Shown here: positions 1-11,218 of the stretch, one piece after another
How the letters are laid out: each line of letters begins with the position of its first letter
Position numbering within the stretch: position 1 is the stretch's first letter
Assembly (NCBI GenBank): GCA_001600455.1
Contig: BCKC01000006.1
Location: 2,170,001 to 2,234,000, forward strand
DNA from: Endocalyx cinctus
Taxonomy: Eukaryota; Ascomycota; Sordariomycetes; Amphisphaeriales; Apiosporaceae
Direction of reading: 5' to 3'
Length of the DNA stretch: 64,000 bases
Program-made: the position numbers and the translations under genes
Notes under the pieces: generated by a model
Told to the model about the DNA's origin: nothing
Databases searched by the model: none
What the model saw: the letters and a program-made list of their open reading frames with translations, nothing else

Positions 1-353
1 AGAAATTATGACTTGGGTGCCTGGGTGCAGATTCGTCTCGGCCCTTTCTCGTTTTCGATACCCTTTTAAACCCAGCCAGCCATCTCCAACCGTGAAGACT
101 CATTGGTAAGCCCCCTTTTTTCCTCAAACATAACCCTAACCTGGACCAAAACGTATTTACCTAAGCTTTTTTTTTTCCCTCCCCCTACCCTCCCCCATCC
201 AGCTTTAGGCAGGTATAGACGCATTTACTAGATACTATTTCAAAATCTAAGAATGAAATGGCGTTTTGTTCTAGTAGTATGGTTGCGGAGTATTATAAGG
301 AAGAAGAAGAAAGGAAAATGTTTACCCTACCTATCCCGACCTAACCTAGTAGA

Positions 354-355
<2 letters not shown>

Positions 356-397
<42 letters not shown>
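356..397. repeat. (GT)21 microsatellite
   Basis: An uninterrupted GT dinucleotide run of 42 bases, followed about 45 bases later by a (TA)n run at 443-463. A frame reading through it as Cys-Val repeats is an artefact. Confidence 0.95.
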
Positions 398-398
<1 letters not shown>

Positions 399-442
399 AT
401 GATACCGTAGCATCCAACTTATCCGCGTCTTGTTCGGAAAGG

Positions 443-463
443 TATATATATATATATATATAT
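443..463. repeat. (TA)n microsatellite
   Basis: Perfect alternating TA run of about 21 bases, close to the preceding GT run. Confidence 0.9.
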
Positions 464-1584
464 TGGCGTGGGGTAATCGCATACGGCTTCGGGATCGTCT
501 TTTTTTCGCTCATAGGCCGGGAGATCAGATACACTAACAAGCTTGGATTTCCTTCCCGCCCCCCCCCCCCCTCTCCTCTTTGCTACGGCGGGAAATTGTT
601 GTCTTGAAAGTTTCTAAGTACATAGATAAGCTGTTTCAATGTGATTATTTATACGTCATCGTCTAGATGAAGAGGTGCGCAAGTAAAAACGTAGTAAGTT
701 GAATTAGCATTTCCCGGTACCATAATCACGTGCCTGCGGAAATCAAACCAGCTCAAGGTGAGGGTGATAGGTATAAACTGATGTGATATTCCCGGGCAGA
801 GGATACGGACAGTGAAAGTAAAATACGGCGTTCACCTACGACCCTCGTCATGTAACCCGGTTAATACGTTATTCCGCAGCTGGATTTCTAAACTTGCGGA
901 AGTAAATGTCAATATACAGTTATGTATACTAGGACTACAACGAACGAAATGTACTTTTTAAGATCTTGATTTTTAGAATACCCTCGTATCTAAGTTAAGA
1001 TCTATAATAACAAAAACAAAAAGCGAGAGACGTGGGGGGGTATATTCAGCAATGAACATGAAAAGTATGAAATTCCTCGATGGTTTTTTTCTTCTCTCTC
1101 TTCCACTTCTTTCTTTTTTTCTTTCTTCTTTCTCGAATAACCCATGATGAAACTGAAATTTCAAAATGCTCAACGGACTTTGGACTTCCACACCCCAACT
1201 TAAAAAGAAACTCCCATCGTAGGTATATATATATATGGATATAAACTCCTCGCCTCGTGTATGACCTGACCCCTTGAATAAATTCCCAGGTGATTCCAAA
1301 GCCCTCTCAAAAAAAAAAATAGATATTTGATCACGCAAGAAAATCGTGAAATTTCGTGCCAATGACGTGCCCACGTCCAATATCATAATCACATCACATC
1401 ATTTTCGTAGACCTCAGTAATTCCCATCTCTTTAAGCGAAAGTCATAAAAAGGAAGAACAAATACAGTCACAAAGTAGATAGAATATCTGGACTGCTTAT
1501 TCTTTCTTTCCTTTTCTTTTTTTCGTTTCTTTACTTGCGCCCCCCTTTTTGAAGCCCCCCAACTTACACGTGCATTTATCTCAA

Positions 1585-3940
1585 TCAATCAACCATAGAA
1601 GCCATCCCCGCCGTCGGCGCGAACGAGTCGTACTCGTCGTCGTCGTAATCGCTAGTATCGACCATGCTTCCGGGACTCTGAGTCCCGCTGTAATCCCCGC
1701 CGTACGGCAGCGACGCCTGACCACCGTTCGTAATCCCCGCGGTGCTGGTATAATTTCCCATGGGAAAATCGCCTCCGTCGGTACTCAAGGCCAAAAGGCT
1801 CTGCCTACGGCCGGGGTCCAGCTGCTGATGCTGGTGATCGCGGGAGTTGCCGAGCTCGGGTTTCTCCGGCAGCTTTTTCAGCAGACCCGTCGAGATGTCG
1901 AGCATGCCCATGGCGAACTCGGTCAGCCGGTTTCCTTCGCTGGGCTTGCTGCTGACGCTCAGCGTCCACCGGTACTCGCCCAGCCGCCGGCGGTACCAGT
2001 CGGCTTCTTCCCTTCCGGGGGACGTCGCCCAAAGTAGGGAACCGAAAGTGCCGATCAGCGCGAAGTTGGTCTTGGACGCGAAGTACCAGAAGGAGCGTAG
2101 GTGTTGCGGCGTCAGCCGGTTGACGAAGTCCATAGCCGAGATGAGCCGCGCTTTGGCCGCTCCGCGGCATATGTGCTGGAGGTAAGGTGGAACCGATTCC
2201 GAGTCGGCCTCGAGGGAGCGGATGATCCGCCGGTGTAACGTGATCTCCGTCGCGAAGTATCCGAGGTGGAGATACCCGATGCTCGAGAGCCGTGACGTCG
2301 AGGTGTTGGTGCTGCTCTGGAACGCCGAATCCATCCTTATGGGCGTAGGCAGGGCCGAGTACCACTCCTTAAGCTTAATCTGAATCGGCTTTGCTTGTGC
2401 CAGTACCAGGTTAGTACCCTGGGCGCCGGCGTTGGCGATGTTCTGCATGGATTGGAGCGTGTAGAACGTATCCAAAATGCCCGCTAGGATCTGGGTGAGG
2501 GAGACCATCTGGGTGAATAGGGTTCGGCCTTGTTCAATCTCGAGCTTAGCCTCGACGCTGTCCGCATCCCACTCGACTTCCGGGAAATCATTCGACATTA
2601 ACGGTTTCACGATCCAGTTGGTTTCGAAGATGTGAGAGGGTCGCCCGTGGACCAGAGCTCCCCACTTATCTTGCATATACAAGGCCCACGCCAATCTTTT
2701 CCTAAGACCTTTCTCCCACGTGGGTATCTTCCAGTTTGTGCAATCTAGGTGTAAACCAAGTTCCTGAGCGATGGCCACCAGCTGGGCGGTCGGTGCCCAT
2801 TGATCGCCCTCGGGACGCTGAGACAACAGTAAGCCAGCTTGTATCGTGGACAGTTTCGGGCGCCACATCGCGTCGGCTAGGGAAGACCTTATCAACCGTT
2901 CCAATTCCCGTACGTTAGGGCGCGGCAAGCTGGAGAGGTCTGGCGAGACATCCCACCAGTTGATGGCAAGTAGGTAGACGGCAGCCAAGATGCAGGGAGA
3001 AAACTCGTGGACGTCTCGTTCGTATTTCTCGTAGAATACGCTCTTCTGGATGATCGGAAAGCCAGGATGGACGACGCTGAAGTAAATATCGACTAGAGCA
3101 CGGCCGTGAGGGGCTACCAGCCGCTGAATCTCATCCACGTCCTGAAATACATGATCATGCCCGGGAGTGGTGTGATCGGGAAGCATCAAAAAGGTGTCGT
3201 GGTCACTAACTTTCCGGAGGGTTCCTCGAGCGAGAAGACTCTCATCTTGAGGATCGAAAGGAGATAGATTGATTAGCGAAGGCTCGAAATCGGTTGTGGG
3301 ACCGATGTATTGACTGAAACGGTCATCTTGGAGACCGAGAGTCCTCTTAAGTAGAGTTGAACCTCCGAAGTTGGCCATATCCTCGATCAAAGAGCTGCTA
3401 GCAGCAGTGCTTGATAAACTGGATGGATGTTGCCGCATCCTTCTATTATCAGAACGTCCGGGTGAACTGCGTTAACCAATAAAGTGTCAGCGGAACAAAA
3501 ACCTTCCAAGTTGGGTAGGTTATGCAGGGTGGGATGACATAATGTTTGGGGGTCAACATTTAGGGGAAAAAAAAAACCGAATTAGCGTCGGTGAGTACAT
3601 ACCCTCGTGTCATCTGGTTTTCATCACAGAAATCTTGCCCTAACTTTCTTTTCAGAGGTTGGGGGCTATGGTTAATCGAACAGTCGGTCCCGTCGATCTG
3701 ACAGGATAGACAGCTCTCCTCACCCTCGTTCACGACGCATTTGGAACCGCGAATGATACAGGCTTTACAAGGGGCCCCACCTGCGCTCGAAGCGGAGTCC
3801 GAGTCGGCCAAATCATTTCCATTTATATGATTTGAGCTTGTGGAATTATTCACAATGTCCTCATGATGTGAAGCCATGGGTCCTTTAGGAGCAATTGCAA
3901 TAGGAGCCGTCCTAGAAGACCCAGAGTTCGGGTGAGACAT
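1585..3940 (-). CDS. tamA: Zn2Cys6 transcriptional regulator of the DAL81/TamA type
   Basis: Predicted nuclear regulator of nitrogen-source utilisation; in Aspergillus and yeast the family (TamA, Dal81/Uga35) acts as co-activator with other nitrogen regulators. Two exons: 3940..3603 and 3442..1585, with a 160-nt intron (GTATGT donor, TAG acceptor), giving about 731 aa. The N-terminus is Ser/Asn-rich. The zinc cluster is complete: Cys58, 61, 68, 77, 80 and 87 in C-x2-C-x6-C-x8-C-x2-C-x6-C spacing. Exon 2 begins with the family-typical stretch containing LKRTLGLQDDRFSQYIGPTT and LSPFDPQDESLLARGTLRKV, then a fungal_trans middle-homology region (around residues 180-450). The C-terminus is low-complexity, Gly/Ser/Asp-rich. 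The start ATG at 3940 has a good context (A at -3). The family is reported to work partly without its zinc cluster, so DNA contact may be indirect. Family assignment rests on motif memory, not a search. Confidence 0.85.
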
Positions 3941-5670
3941 GATTTTTAAGAAAAAAATCCCTCGGAGGGAGTTCCTTTTCTACGGAGAGTAAGGCTGATC
4001 GTGATCCTTGAACAGAATCCGCTTACACCGTGACCTACGCGGGTAAGTGGGCAGAAGATATTGGCGTAGTCTCCTCCCTCGGCAACGGTGTCGGTAGCAC
4101 CCGCCTACACACCGTGTGCTAATAGACAAGGGGCTCGGCCTATTAAGATAGATATGGACGATAAAATTTCGTCCCGATCCGCTCAATACTTGGGTCCAGC
4201 CAAGTGATAAGGGAATTTCCTCAAACCAGAGGTGTCCACTATAGCCTGGAAGGCCTTTAAGTGACGTGATCTCTTTCGCGTCTTTCAGTCCCGTGCCGGA
4301 GCAGAGAAGTCTGAAGTCAGCAAGAGGATCTCGATGTACACGGACCTAGTTAGGAATTTCAAAAGTTGGCACGAATATGAAAGAGCCGTGGGGTGATACG
4401 TGAGCTTTCTGTCTCGTAAGCCTTCTTTTCGTTCGGATTTTGACCGGTGAAAGATCAGAGTTTCGTCCACCGTGGGGGGATTTGTTAAGCCCCTAGTAAT
4501 ATAAAGGGGATCTCTTAATAAGATGTACTATCTGGAGCTTGTATGGTAAGAAGAGTATTCAGGTAATAACGGAAAGTAGGATAATGTAAGCTTCGGTTAT
4601 CTTCGTCATTGAGGATTGCTTCAACTAATCACAGGTATCGGTGTGGCGTAGTCAAGGATTAAAAGGTTAAACCATGTAAAATTTCTAGAAGCGGAAGTAA
4701 AGTGACGAAACCCATGTACCGGCAGCTGATATGTGAAGGATATCAGACGATAATGACTTAACAGAAGAGTAGGCAGGTAAAAAGAGAAAGAGGGAGAGAG
4801 AGGGATAAAAAAACAGCTCAAGCAGGGAGGAGTCGTCTTCGAGAGAGACGATCGAGCAATGCAACGTTCGTGACACAACTCGGATGGACTAATTGATGTG
4901 CATATACTTTCCAGACTTCGGCCAAGAACCGATCTTGAGAAAGGATTGGGTAGAAGTCAGAAGGGATATAATAATTATGCGTGGGTTGGAGAATACTTTT
5001 TGAACCCAAATAAAAAAAAAGGATCGTCGTCGAGGTATTCTTAAAGAAGAATATATGGGAATTGGTACTTCTACATCTAATATTATTATATTAAGTATTT
5101 AAAGATTTTAAAAAAAGTCAAATATATAAAGAAAGCAGGACAAAACCCAGGACCGGGACCAGGACCAGGGATTAAATAAGATAGTATAAAAAGATGACGG
5201 GGAAGTGATAGAATTGGACACCGAAAAGGTAAGGAAAGACCTGTCTCGAAATGCTCATCCAGCCAATTCTAGTTTCTCATGAAAAATCAAAATACCAAAA
5301 GAGCGAATTATAATGGAGCTATTGATAAGAAGATGGGCCTTATCTTTTAGAGAATGACATGAATAAATTATTTTGAGATATGTGTTAGATGTTATTTTGG
5401 GTTTGACTTTGGTAAGGGTGTTAAATAACTTTCTTTTTTCGATTTTTTCGAATTAACCCTTTTCGAGATGTTCAAGGTTCGGGGTACTTAAAAGAGACTT
5501 CGAAGTTGGCGCTGGTTGGGTGGTAGCCTCAACTCAGATCTCGCCGACTGGGCACGTGGGATATCTCCACAAGTAAGTCCGTACGGGTACTTGGAATATT
5601 TGTATTGCGTGTAGTAAACAGTAAAGGCGAGACTCGTATATACGTACATCATCAAGAATACTGGAGTGAC

Positions 5671-5715
5671 GAATAGGATGAATAAGATGAATAAGATGAA
5701 TAAGACGAATAGAGA
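5671..5715. repeat. 9-bp tandem repeat, about 5 copies
   Basis: Imperfect array of the unit GAATAAGAT: one GAATAGGAT, two exact units, one GAATAAGAC and a final partial unit. Confidence 0.85.
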
Positions 5716-8004
5716 CGTCCCCTTTCAAGATTAAAGGACCGCCTGACTAAAAGATTGAAGTATATGCGGCGTACCTTGTACGTAGGAGTATTCATCCAAT
5801 CCATGGCTAAGGAAAACTACTCATTACTAAATAGAAAACCATCGTGGCCGTAATGCGGCTAGGCTGTGAATACTTGTAACGTAATGGCTCGACCTTGCCG
5901 AGTCAGTTGTGCAGGGAAACAGGAACAAAAAAGGCCATAAGATCCATTAACTTAGATGATGTGATGTGGGACAAAAGGGAGAAATGAGAAAATAACCCCG
6001 ATTTGAAATGGAATTTTTATCCGTAACAATAACCCGTAAGAAATACAAGTACACGAGTCCAGAAGTAGTAATGTAGAGAAAAGAAGAGAGATGAAATAAA
6101 AAAGTAATAATTGTTCCGATATTCTTGTAATTTGTAGATATGCTAAATCGAGAGAAAAAAAAAAGATAACAAAAAAATAAAAATAAAAATAAAAATGTGG
6201 AATGAGTCCATAAACACGTGAACTGTCAATTGTCAAAATTTCTAACAAGCGGTTATTGCCGCTTAAGATCGTGGAACTTCATCGCTACATAGTACAGTCC
6301 TACGTAGCACATAGCACTTGGGGCTCCAACTTTTTTTTTTGGTTCTTGTTCTGCTCTTTTGTCAACTCAGACATACAGACAAGTATGGAACCAACCGCAT
6401 ACGACCGCATACTACCCGCATACTGAGCACGGTACCATACAATATACCGTGTATCGCACTACCGCAGAACTACTGCAAATCTTTCTTGATGGGTACGATC
6501 CATCGATATACTCTGATTCTCTTTTATGGGAAATTTCTGGATAACGTGACCCATACATCAAGCTGGAGAACAAGGGTATTTCTTAGTCGTAACCTTTTCG
6601 TAGATAGGATATTCTTCGGATGGGATGTGGATATGAGTATAAACTAGGTTAATGGATACTATGTATGTACATGTATGTAGGGTAGTGTCATAGCTGGTGG
6701 GGGGGGGGAAATGACAAAATAACAAATCGGATCGGTAGAGTAAATAAAATTACCTAGCTTATATGCGTTTTGCGTTTTTTTTCTTCGGTTGTTATTGAAG
6801 GTAAATCGATACGGCGGGACAAAACAAAACGAAGAAAAGATGGGAAGATCCCATATTCAGATATTCAGGGTCAGCCCGCCCGATTATGTCACAATTTATT
6901 ATTTCATTGGACGAGACAAATTTGTACGTCACCGAATGGTCGGTAAGGAAATTAAAGAACCTGCAGAAAATCCAAACCCCCACGGCTTAATAAAGCAGGT
7001 TTAGAGCTTCCCCGCGTCCGATGTAAATCCAAAGAGTAACATTTTCTAAAATGTGCGGCGTACTGTACGTATATCCATCCATGGATCCGTATACCATACC
7101 ATACGCCTGGTCAGTTTCCTTTTCAGTTCACCACACCACTTTTTTTTATTTTCTTTTTTTCCCAATTTTCGGGTTTTAATTTTTATAACCCTCTCTTACA
7201 CCATACCCGTGGACAATACTACTTTGTATGTACATTACATATGATTGAGTGAGCATTGACGGACAAATTCAATCTAACTTATACTACTTAAGTAATTAGT
7301 GGCCTATGAGAGGGAAAAAAGAGAGTGGTCTCGTCATTATCAATCTTTTTATCATCATCATCATCATCATCATCCTAAACATATGACATCTGAAGATTTT
7401 TTCCTTTCCGAGGCTCGAGATAATTGTTATTCAACTTTTTGTATCTGGCTTCTGACAATTCAATCCAATCCATCTAAAGAAAAGCTAATATCGATCTGTT
7501 GGAAGAAGGAAAAAAAAAGAAGCATATGTCGATTTATCAATTAGGGTAACATATATGCCTACGTTGCATTGAAAAATATTCCATCTAAACCGGAATGGTC
7601 CTCCCGTGACGGCCCGTGGGAATCCTTTACCATTGGTCAAGACTTGCAGCTTTTGGTGTTTATATCCTTATATGTATACCTCGTGAGACCCAAGAACGAA
7701 AGAAAAGAAAAAAAGCCTTTTGTAAGATGACAATATTGATTGTGTCGCGTGGGGGGGAGTACAAACTCCAACAAAATAACATGTTACACAGCAGATGCTA
7801 AATTTTTTTTTTCTTCTCACGCTTCAATTTTTTGTCCCTCCCCTTTTCCCCAAAAGTTTTTTGGGTCTACATGAAGCGCCGAGCGAGAAGGGGAAAAAAA
7901 AAGATGATTATCGATTAGGCCCTTTTTTATTGGAACGCGGCGATATCCGCAGCAAAAAGAAGAAAAGCCTCGAATATATGAAACGATAGAGGAAAAGAAC
8001 AAAA

Positions 8005-8024
8005 AGAGAGAGAGAGAGAGAGAG
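8005..8024. repeat. (GA)n microsatellite
   Basis: Run of alternating AG of about 20 bases inside a purine-rich stretch. Confidence 0.85.
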
Positions 8025-8361
8025 AAAACAGATTATCGGCGTAGCCGGTTTTCTGAAACGCAGACCGACGTGCACGTGCTGAAGTAAGCAAGGAAAATAA
8101 AGGCTGAGCTGTATCAAATTTTCCACGTGCTTGAAAGTGAAGTGAATCTAGGTATTATACAGACGTTTTGAAACTACCTAACATTAGTCACTTCCAACTT
8201 AACTTTCTTACAACTATTATATAATGACGTCGAGTATAAAACTTCCTAGTATGATCATCTTCCAGAGAGAAGAAGAAATATCTACGATATGACGAAGAGA
8301 ACGGACAAAGATCGTCGTAACTGGTCCTACATATATATGTGATATTGCTACCGAAACTCGG

Positions 8362-8430
8362 GTGACGGTTTGATGTGGAGGGACAAAGCTATGCTAAGTC
8401 GGTGACCCCTCTATCTAGATCAACCGTCAC
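8362..8430. repeat. Spaced inverted repeat
   Basis: Left arm GTGACGGTTTGAT (8362-8374) pairs with right arm ATCAACCGTCAC (8419-8430): 12 pairs with one bulged T, separated by 44 bases. It lies in non-coding sequence. It could be a remnant of a small inverted-repeat element or chance. Confidence 0.5.
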
Positions 8431-9478
8431 GCAAAACAAGGGGCTTTATAGATCGGGATAAGACACCTAGATCAACCCCTTTATCGAACCCGCGAGACCG
8501 GAGCGCTTGTCATATCTATCTATCCTCCCCGTTCTAAGCATCCACAGATGAGAAAAGCTTATGTTAGAGATCGATAAGAGGTCAAATGATGGCACAATAA
8601 TTTAGAAGAGGCGTCTCTAGCCGATAACGTGCCGACCGCATCGATCATCTTGGCATAAAACCATGTATCTAGCAGAGAGCAGTATGAAATCGTAGACAGA
8701 GCTTACGATCATGTTAAAAAGGTATGTCCCCTATCCATAAACGCATATCTGAGCTTTGATGCAGATTATTATTTTCAGTATATCAACCATCCCTTCCTCA
8801 AGATACTGCCTGCTAGCTCGAAGTCAGACCACTCCATTTCCCACTTCCACTCATTCCAGGAGGTTGTCGACTACTCAGGAGCATTCTCATCTGTACGATA
8901 AATTTCTCCTGAACGAGTCTACTCACACCAACCACGACGACGCAGAAGGGGTTCCCACGCCACTGCTCCCGGAGTAGTCAGTTCAGATCTGGGACGTTTA
9001 TTTTGATATCGTGAAGAAAATGTCTCTGTACTGTCACAAGAGCAGCACTCTTAAGCCACCACGTAAAGTTTTCATGAGAGAAATACCAAAAAAAACGTAT
9101 TATTATTATTAACCAGGTCGCCCTGCCTGCTTTCCACGTAAACGTACATTCGCTCAAGTCCATAATATCTAAGCAAAGAAAAAAGGGGGGTAGCAACGGC
9201 AACGTAGAGAGAAAGAGAGAGTCAAATCTCTCGGGAGGAGAAAAAAAAAGCACAGCGAGGAAATATCTTCTTGTCTATCTTTCTCGATCCTCGAGTTCTT
9301 CCGACCTTCTTTCCCACTTAAAAAAGAGACCTTTGCTTGCCCCATGAAAATTACACATCCGCAAAGGAACTTTAAATAAACTCCTAGTTGTTTTGTTTCC
9401 CCTTAAGTAAGGAGGAGATTTTTTAAGGTCCTGAGCAAAGATAAAATACAGATACTAAATTTCTTAATCCTTCTTCTT

Positions 9479-11218
9479 CTATTCTTGGCTCGCGCTGAGA
9501 TCCATGCTCTTATCCCATAGATTCCTCAGAAGCGCGGCCACGCTCCCCTCGCCGTCGGCGCCGTCCACGCAGCTCGACCCGCTCAGCCTACCCTCGTCGG
9601 CCTCGAAGCTGGAATTGGCGCCCGTCGTCCTGATGGACGTGCTCCGACGGGGCGTGCCGGGCCTCGTGGATCTACCGCCGCCGACGTCGTCCGCTCCGAG
9701 GCTCTGGCTTAAGCCGTGGGCGTGGCGTCCAGCGCCGCCGCCCAAGCCCGAGGTCGTCGTCGATGACTTTTTCCCGAAAGCGCCACCGCCTCCTCCGTTG
9801 ACCCCGTTGGCGCGTTTCGATAAGATCGGCTGGCTCTTGTTGGCCCCCGGTAAGTGCGATAACCTCGCCAGGGACCGCGCGATCGGGTTCTGGTACCGCC
9901 GCACGACCAGGTATTCCATCCCCGTGCGCTCGAGCAGCTTGCCGATGCGCGGATCGCGGTTGTCGTAGCTGCTCCCGCCGACGAGCGGGCTCGCTTCTAC
10001 TCCGCCGGCGCTGTTACGTACTTGCGCCGGCTCCATGGAAGAACTGGCGCGTTGCAAGTTCAACTTTTGCTGCGTTCTCGACTTCTCCGCCGGGGCCGCT
10101 CTGTATACCGCTCTTCTGGTTCGGGGAGCTAAGGCGCTATCGTTCTCATCGTCGGTCATCGAGTTTCGGCGATGTCTATCTAGATTTCCGGCGGACTGCG
10201 GTCGTCGGGTCGTGGTCGTCCGCGCTTCCGGCACGAATGAGCCGGTATCGCCGTTTGCACCGCCGGATCCGTAGCCATTGACAAAACGCGAAGTCAATTC
10301 CCGCTCGCCGTGGCTTCCGTTACCGGGGGTGTTCGTCTTCGGGGTACTGCCGTAGAGACTAGACGGACCTCGGCTCGAGGGGGATTCCGGAGAAGCCGAG
10401 CGGGGCGGCACGGAAGCGGTCTCGGCAGACATCTGGGGCGGCGCGCTATGAGAGGGGGTTCGTTGTAATAATCTAGAAGTTATGTAGTTGTTGTGCTGCG
10501 CGGTCTCTCGGTTCGGCGAGGAGTCTTGGTCTCGGTCTTCGTCCGGGTGGGTGTCGTTTATGGGCGTATGCGGTTCCGGGTTTTCCTCGTCTTCTTCGTC
10601 CGCGTTTGCCTTTGAAGAAGACTGGCCACTGCTCATAACAGAGCCTCGTCTAGATAAGAAAGGGGAAGCCGAACCGCTGGCATCAACCCACTCGTCCTCC
10701 TGCCCGTCGTTACCGAGATCAAAATGGACTTGGGTCTTTGCGCCTTTTAATTTATCGATATCCTTGTGAGAAGAATTACGTTTAATACTAGCGCTCGACT
10801 TGGAGCGTTTTCCTAATTCGGCTTGAGAACGATTCCGCTTTCCGCCTAAGAGATTTGAATGCGACGTGTTCTTTTTTAGGTTTGCGCCGGAGTGAGAGGT
10901 GGTGTTGAGAGTGGATTGGGTAGGTAATCTCAATTCCGAGGTAGCACGACGCTGGGCAGGTCTTTCAGGTCTTTCGGGTTCGGGGGAGAGTTGTCGGCGA
11001 TTCAATTTTGTAGAGGATTGACCACCGTGGTGTTTATGTAAAGCCTTAGATGAAGTATTACGACCATGTAAACGGCCACCACCGCCTACGACATGTTTTT
11101 GGGGTTTGGGTTTCGGCTGTTGGTGGGATGATGGGTTGTCGCTGACTTGAGAATCGCTGTCTTGTCGCTTTGATTGGGTAGCATTAGAAGAATTATCGCT
11201 ATCCTTATCCCTGGCCAT
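9479..11218 (-). CDS. Low-complexity Ser/Arg-rich protein, probable TORC1 subunit TCO89-like
   Basis: A single uninterrupted 579-aa frame. ATG at 11218 has a strong context (ACC before ATGGCC) and follows an A-rich leader. The protein is almost wholly disordered: Gln/Pro-, Ser-, Arg- and Gly-rich blocks with many RxxS motifs typical of kinase targets. Ordered-looking islands are a motif with VHFDLG followed by DEWVDASGSASPFLSRRGS (around residues 162-192), a short TSRLLQRTPS segment, RTQQKLNLQRASSSMEP (around residues 381-397) and a near C-terminal hydrophobic stretch with RTGMEYLVVRRYQNPIARSL. This island pattern resembles the filamentous-fungal TCO89 family, a TORC1-associated protein at the vacuole. 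I recognise it by motif memory only and could be wrong; as a gene it is secure because of length, codon use and start context. Confidence 0.6.
   Translation of the reverse strand: MARDKDSDNSSNATQSKRQDSDSQVSDNPSSHQQPKPKPQKHVVGGGGRLHGRNTSSKALHKHHGGQSSTKLNRRQLSPEPERPERPAQRRATSELRLPTQSTLNTTSHSGANLKKNTSHSNLLGGKRNRSQAELGKRSKSSASIKRNSSHKDIDKLKGAKTQVHFDLGNDGQEDEWVDASGSASPFLSRRGSVMSSGQSSSKANADEEDEENPEPHTPINDTHPDEDRDQDSSPNRETAQHNNYITSRLLQRTPSHSAPPQMSAETASVPPRSASPESPSSRGPSSLYGSTPKTNTPGNGSHGERELTSRFVNGYGSGGANGDTGSFVPEARTTTTRRPQSAGNLDRHRRNSMTDDENDSALAPRTRRAVYRAAPAEKSRTQQKLNLQRASSSMEPAQVRNSAGGVEASPLVGGSSYDNRDPRIGKLLERTGMEYLVVRRYQNPIARSLARLSHLPGANKSQPILSKRANGVNGGGGGAFGKKSSTTTSGLGGGAGRHAHGLSQSLGADDVGGGRSTRPGTPRRSTSIRTTGANSSFEADEGRLSGSSCVDGADGEGSVAALLRNLWDKSMDLSASQE

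Larger units (their letters stand above)
1..1584. other. Gene-free left edge, AT-rich with simple repeats
   Basis: I see no supportable coding region here. Open frames are short, interrupted by microsatellites and homopolymers, and match nothing I recognise. The stretch holds a (GT)n tract, a (TA)n tract, a C-run near 560-573 and pyrimidine-rich segments near 1085-1130 and 1500-1550. It lies downstream of the minus-strand TamA-like gene, so its right end probably contains that gene's 3' UTR. Confidence 0.6.
3941..9478. other. Long intergenic region without supported genes
   Basis: About 5.5 kb with only short open frames on both strands, none recognisable and most beginning at non-ATG codons or containing homopolymer-encoded residues. 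It should hold the TamA-like promoter at its left end and the 3' region of the 9.5-11.2 kb gene at its right end. Visible structure: a 9-bp tandem repeat (5671-5715), three close copies of CCGCATAC near 6396-6424, a GA microsatellite at 8005-8024 and an inverted repeat at 8362-8430. Confidence 0.6.

Noticed and set aside
124..141. CCCTAACCT words resembling telomere repeat
   Set aside because: Only an isolated partial copy of TAACCC with no tandem array; not a telomere.
7047..7112. GGCGTA...TACGCC bordered segment as an inverted repeat element
   Set aside because: The arms match only at the outer six bases and then diverge; too weak to call.
9504..10769. Plus-strand frames opposite the TCO89-like gene
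   Set aside because: Antisense shadows; the minus-strand frame is longer, uninterrupted and has a proper start context.
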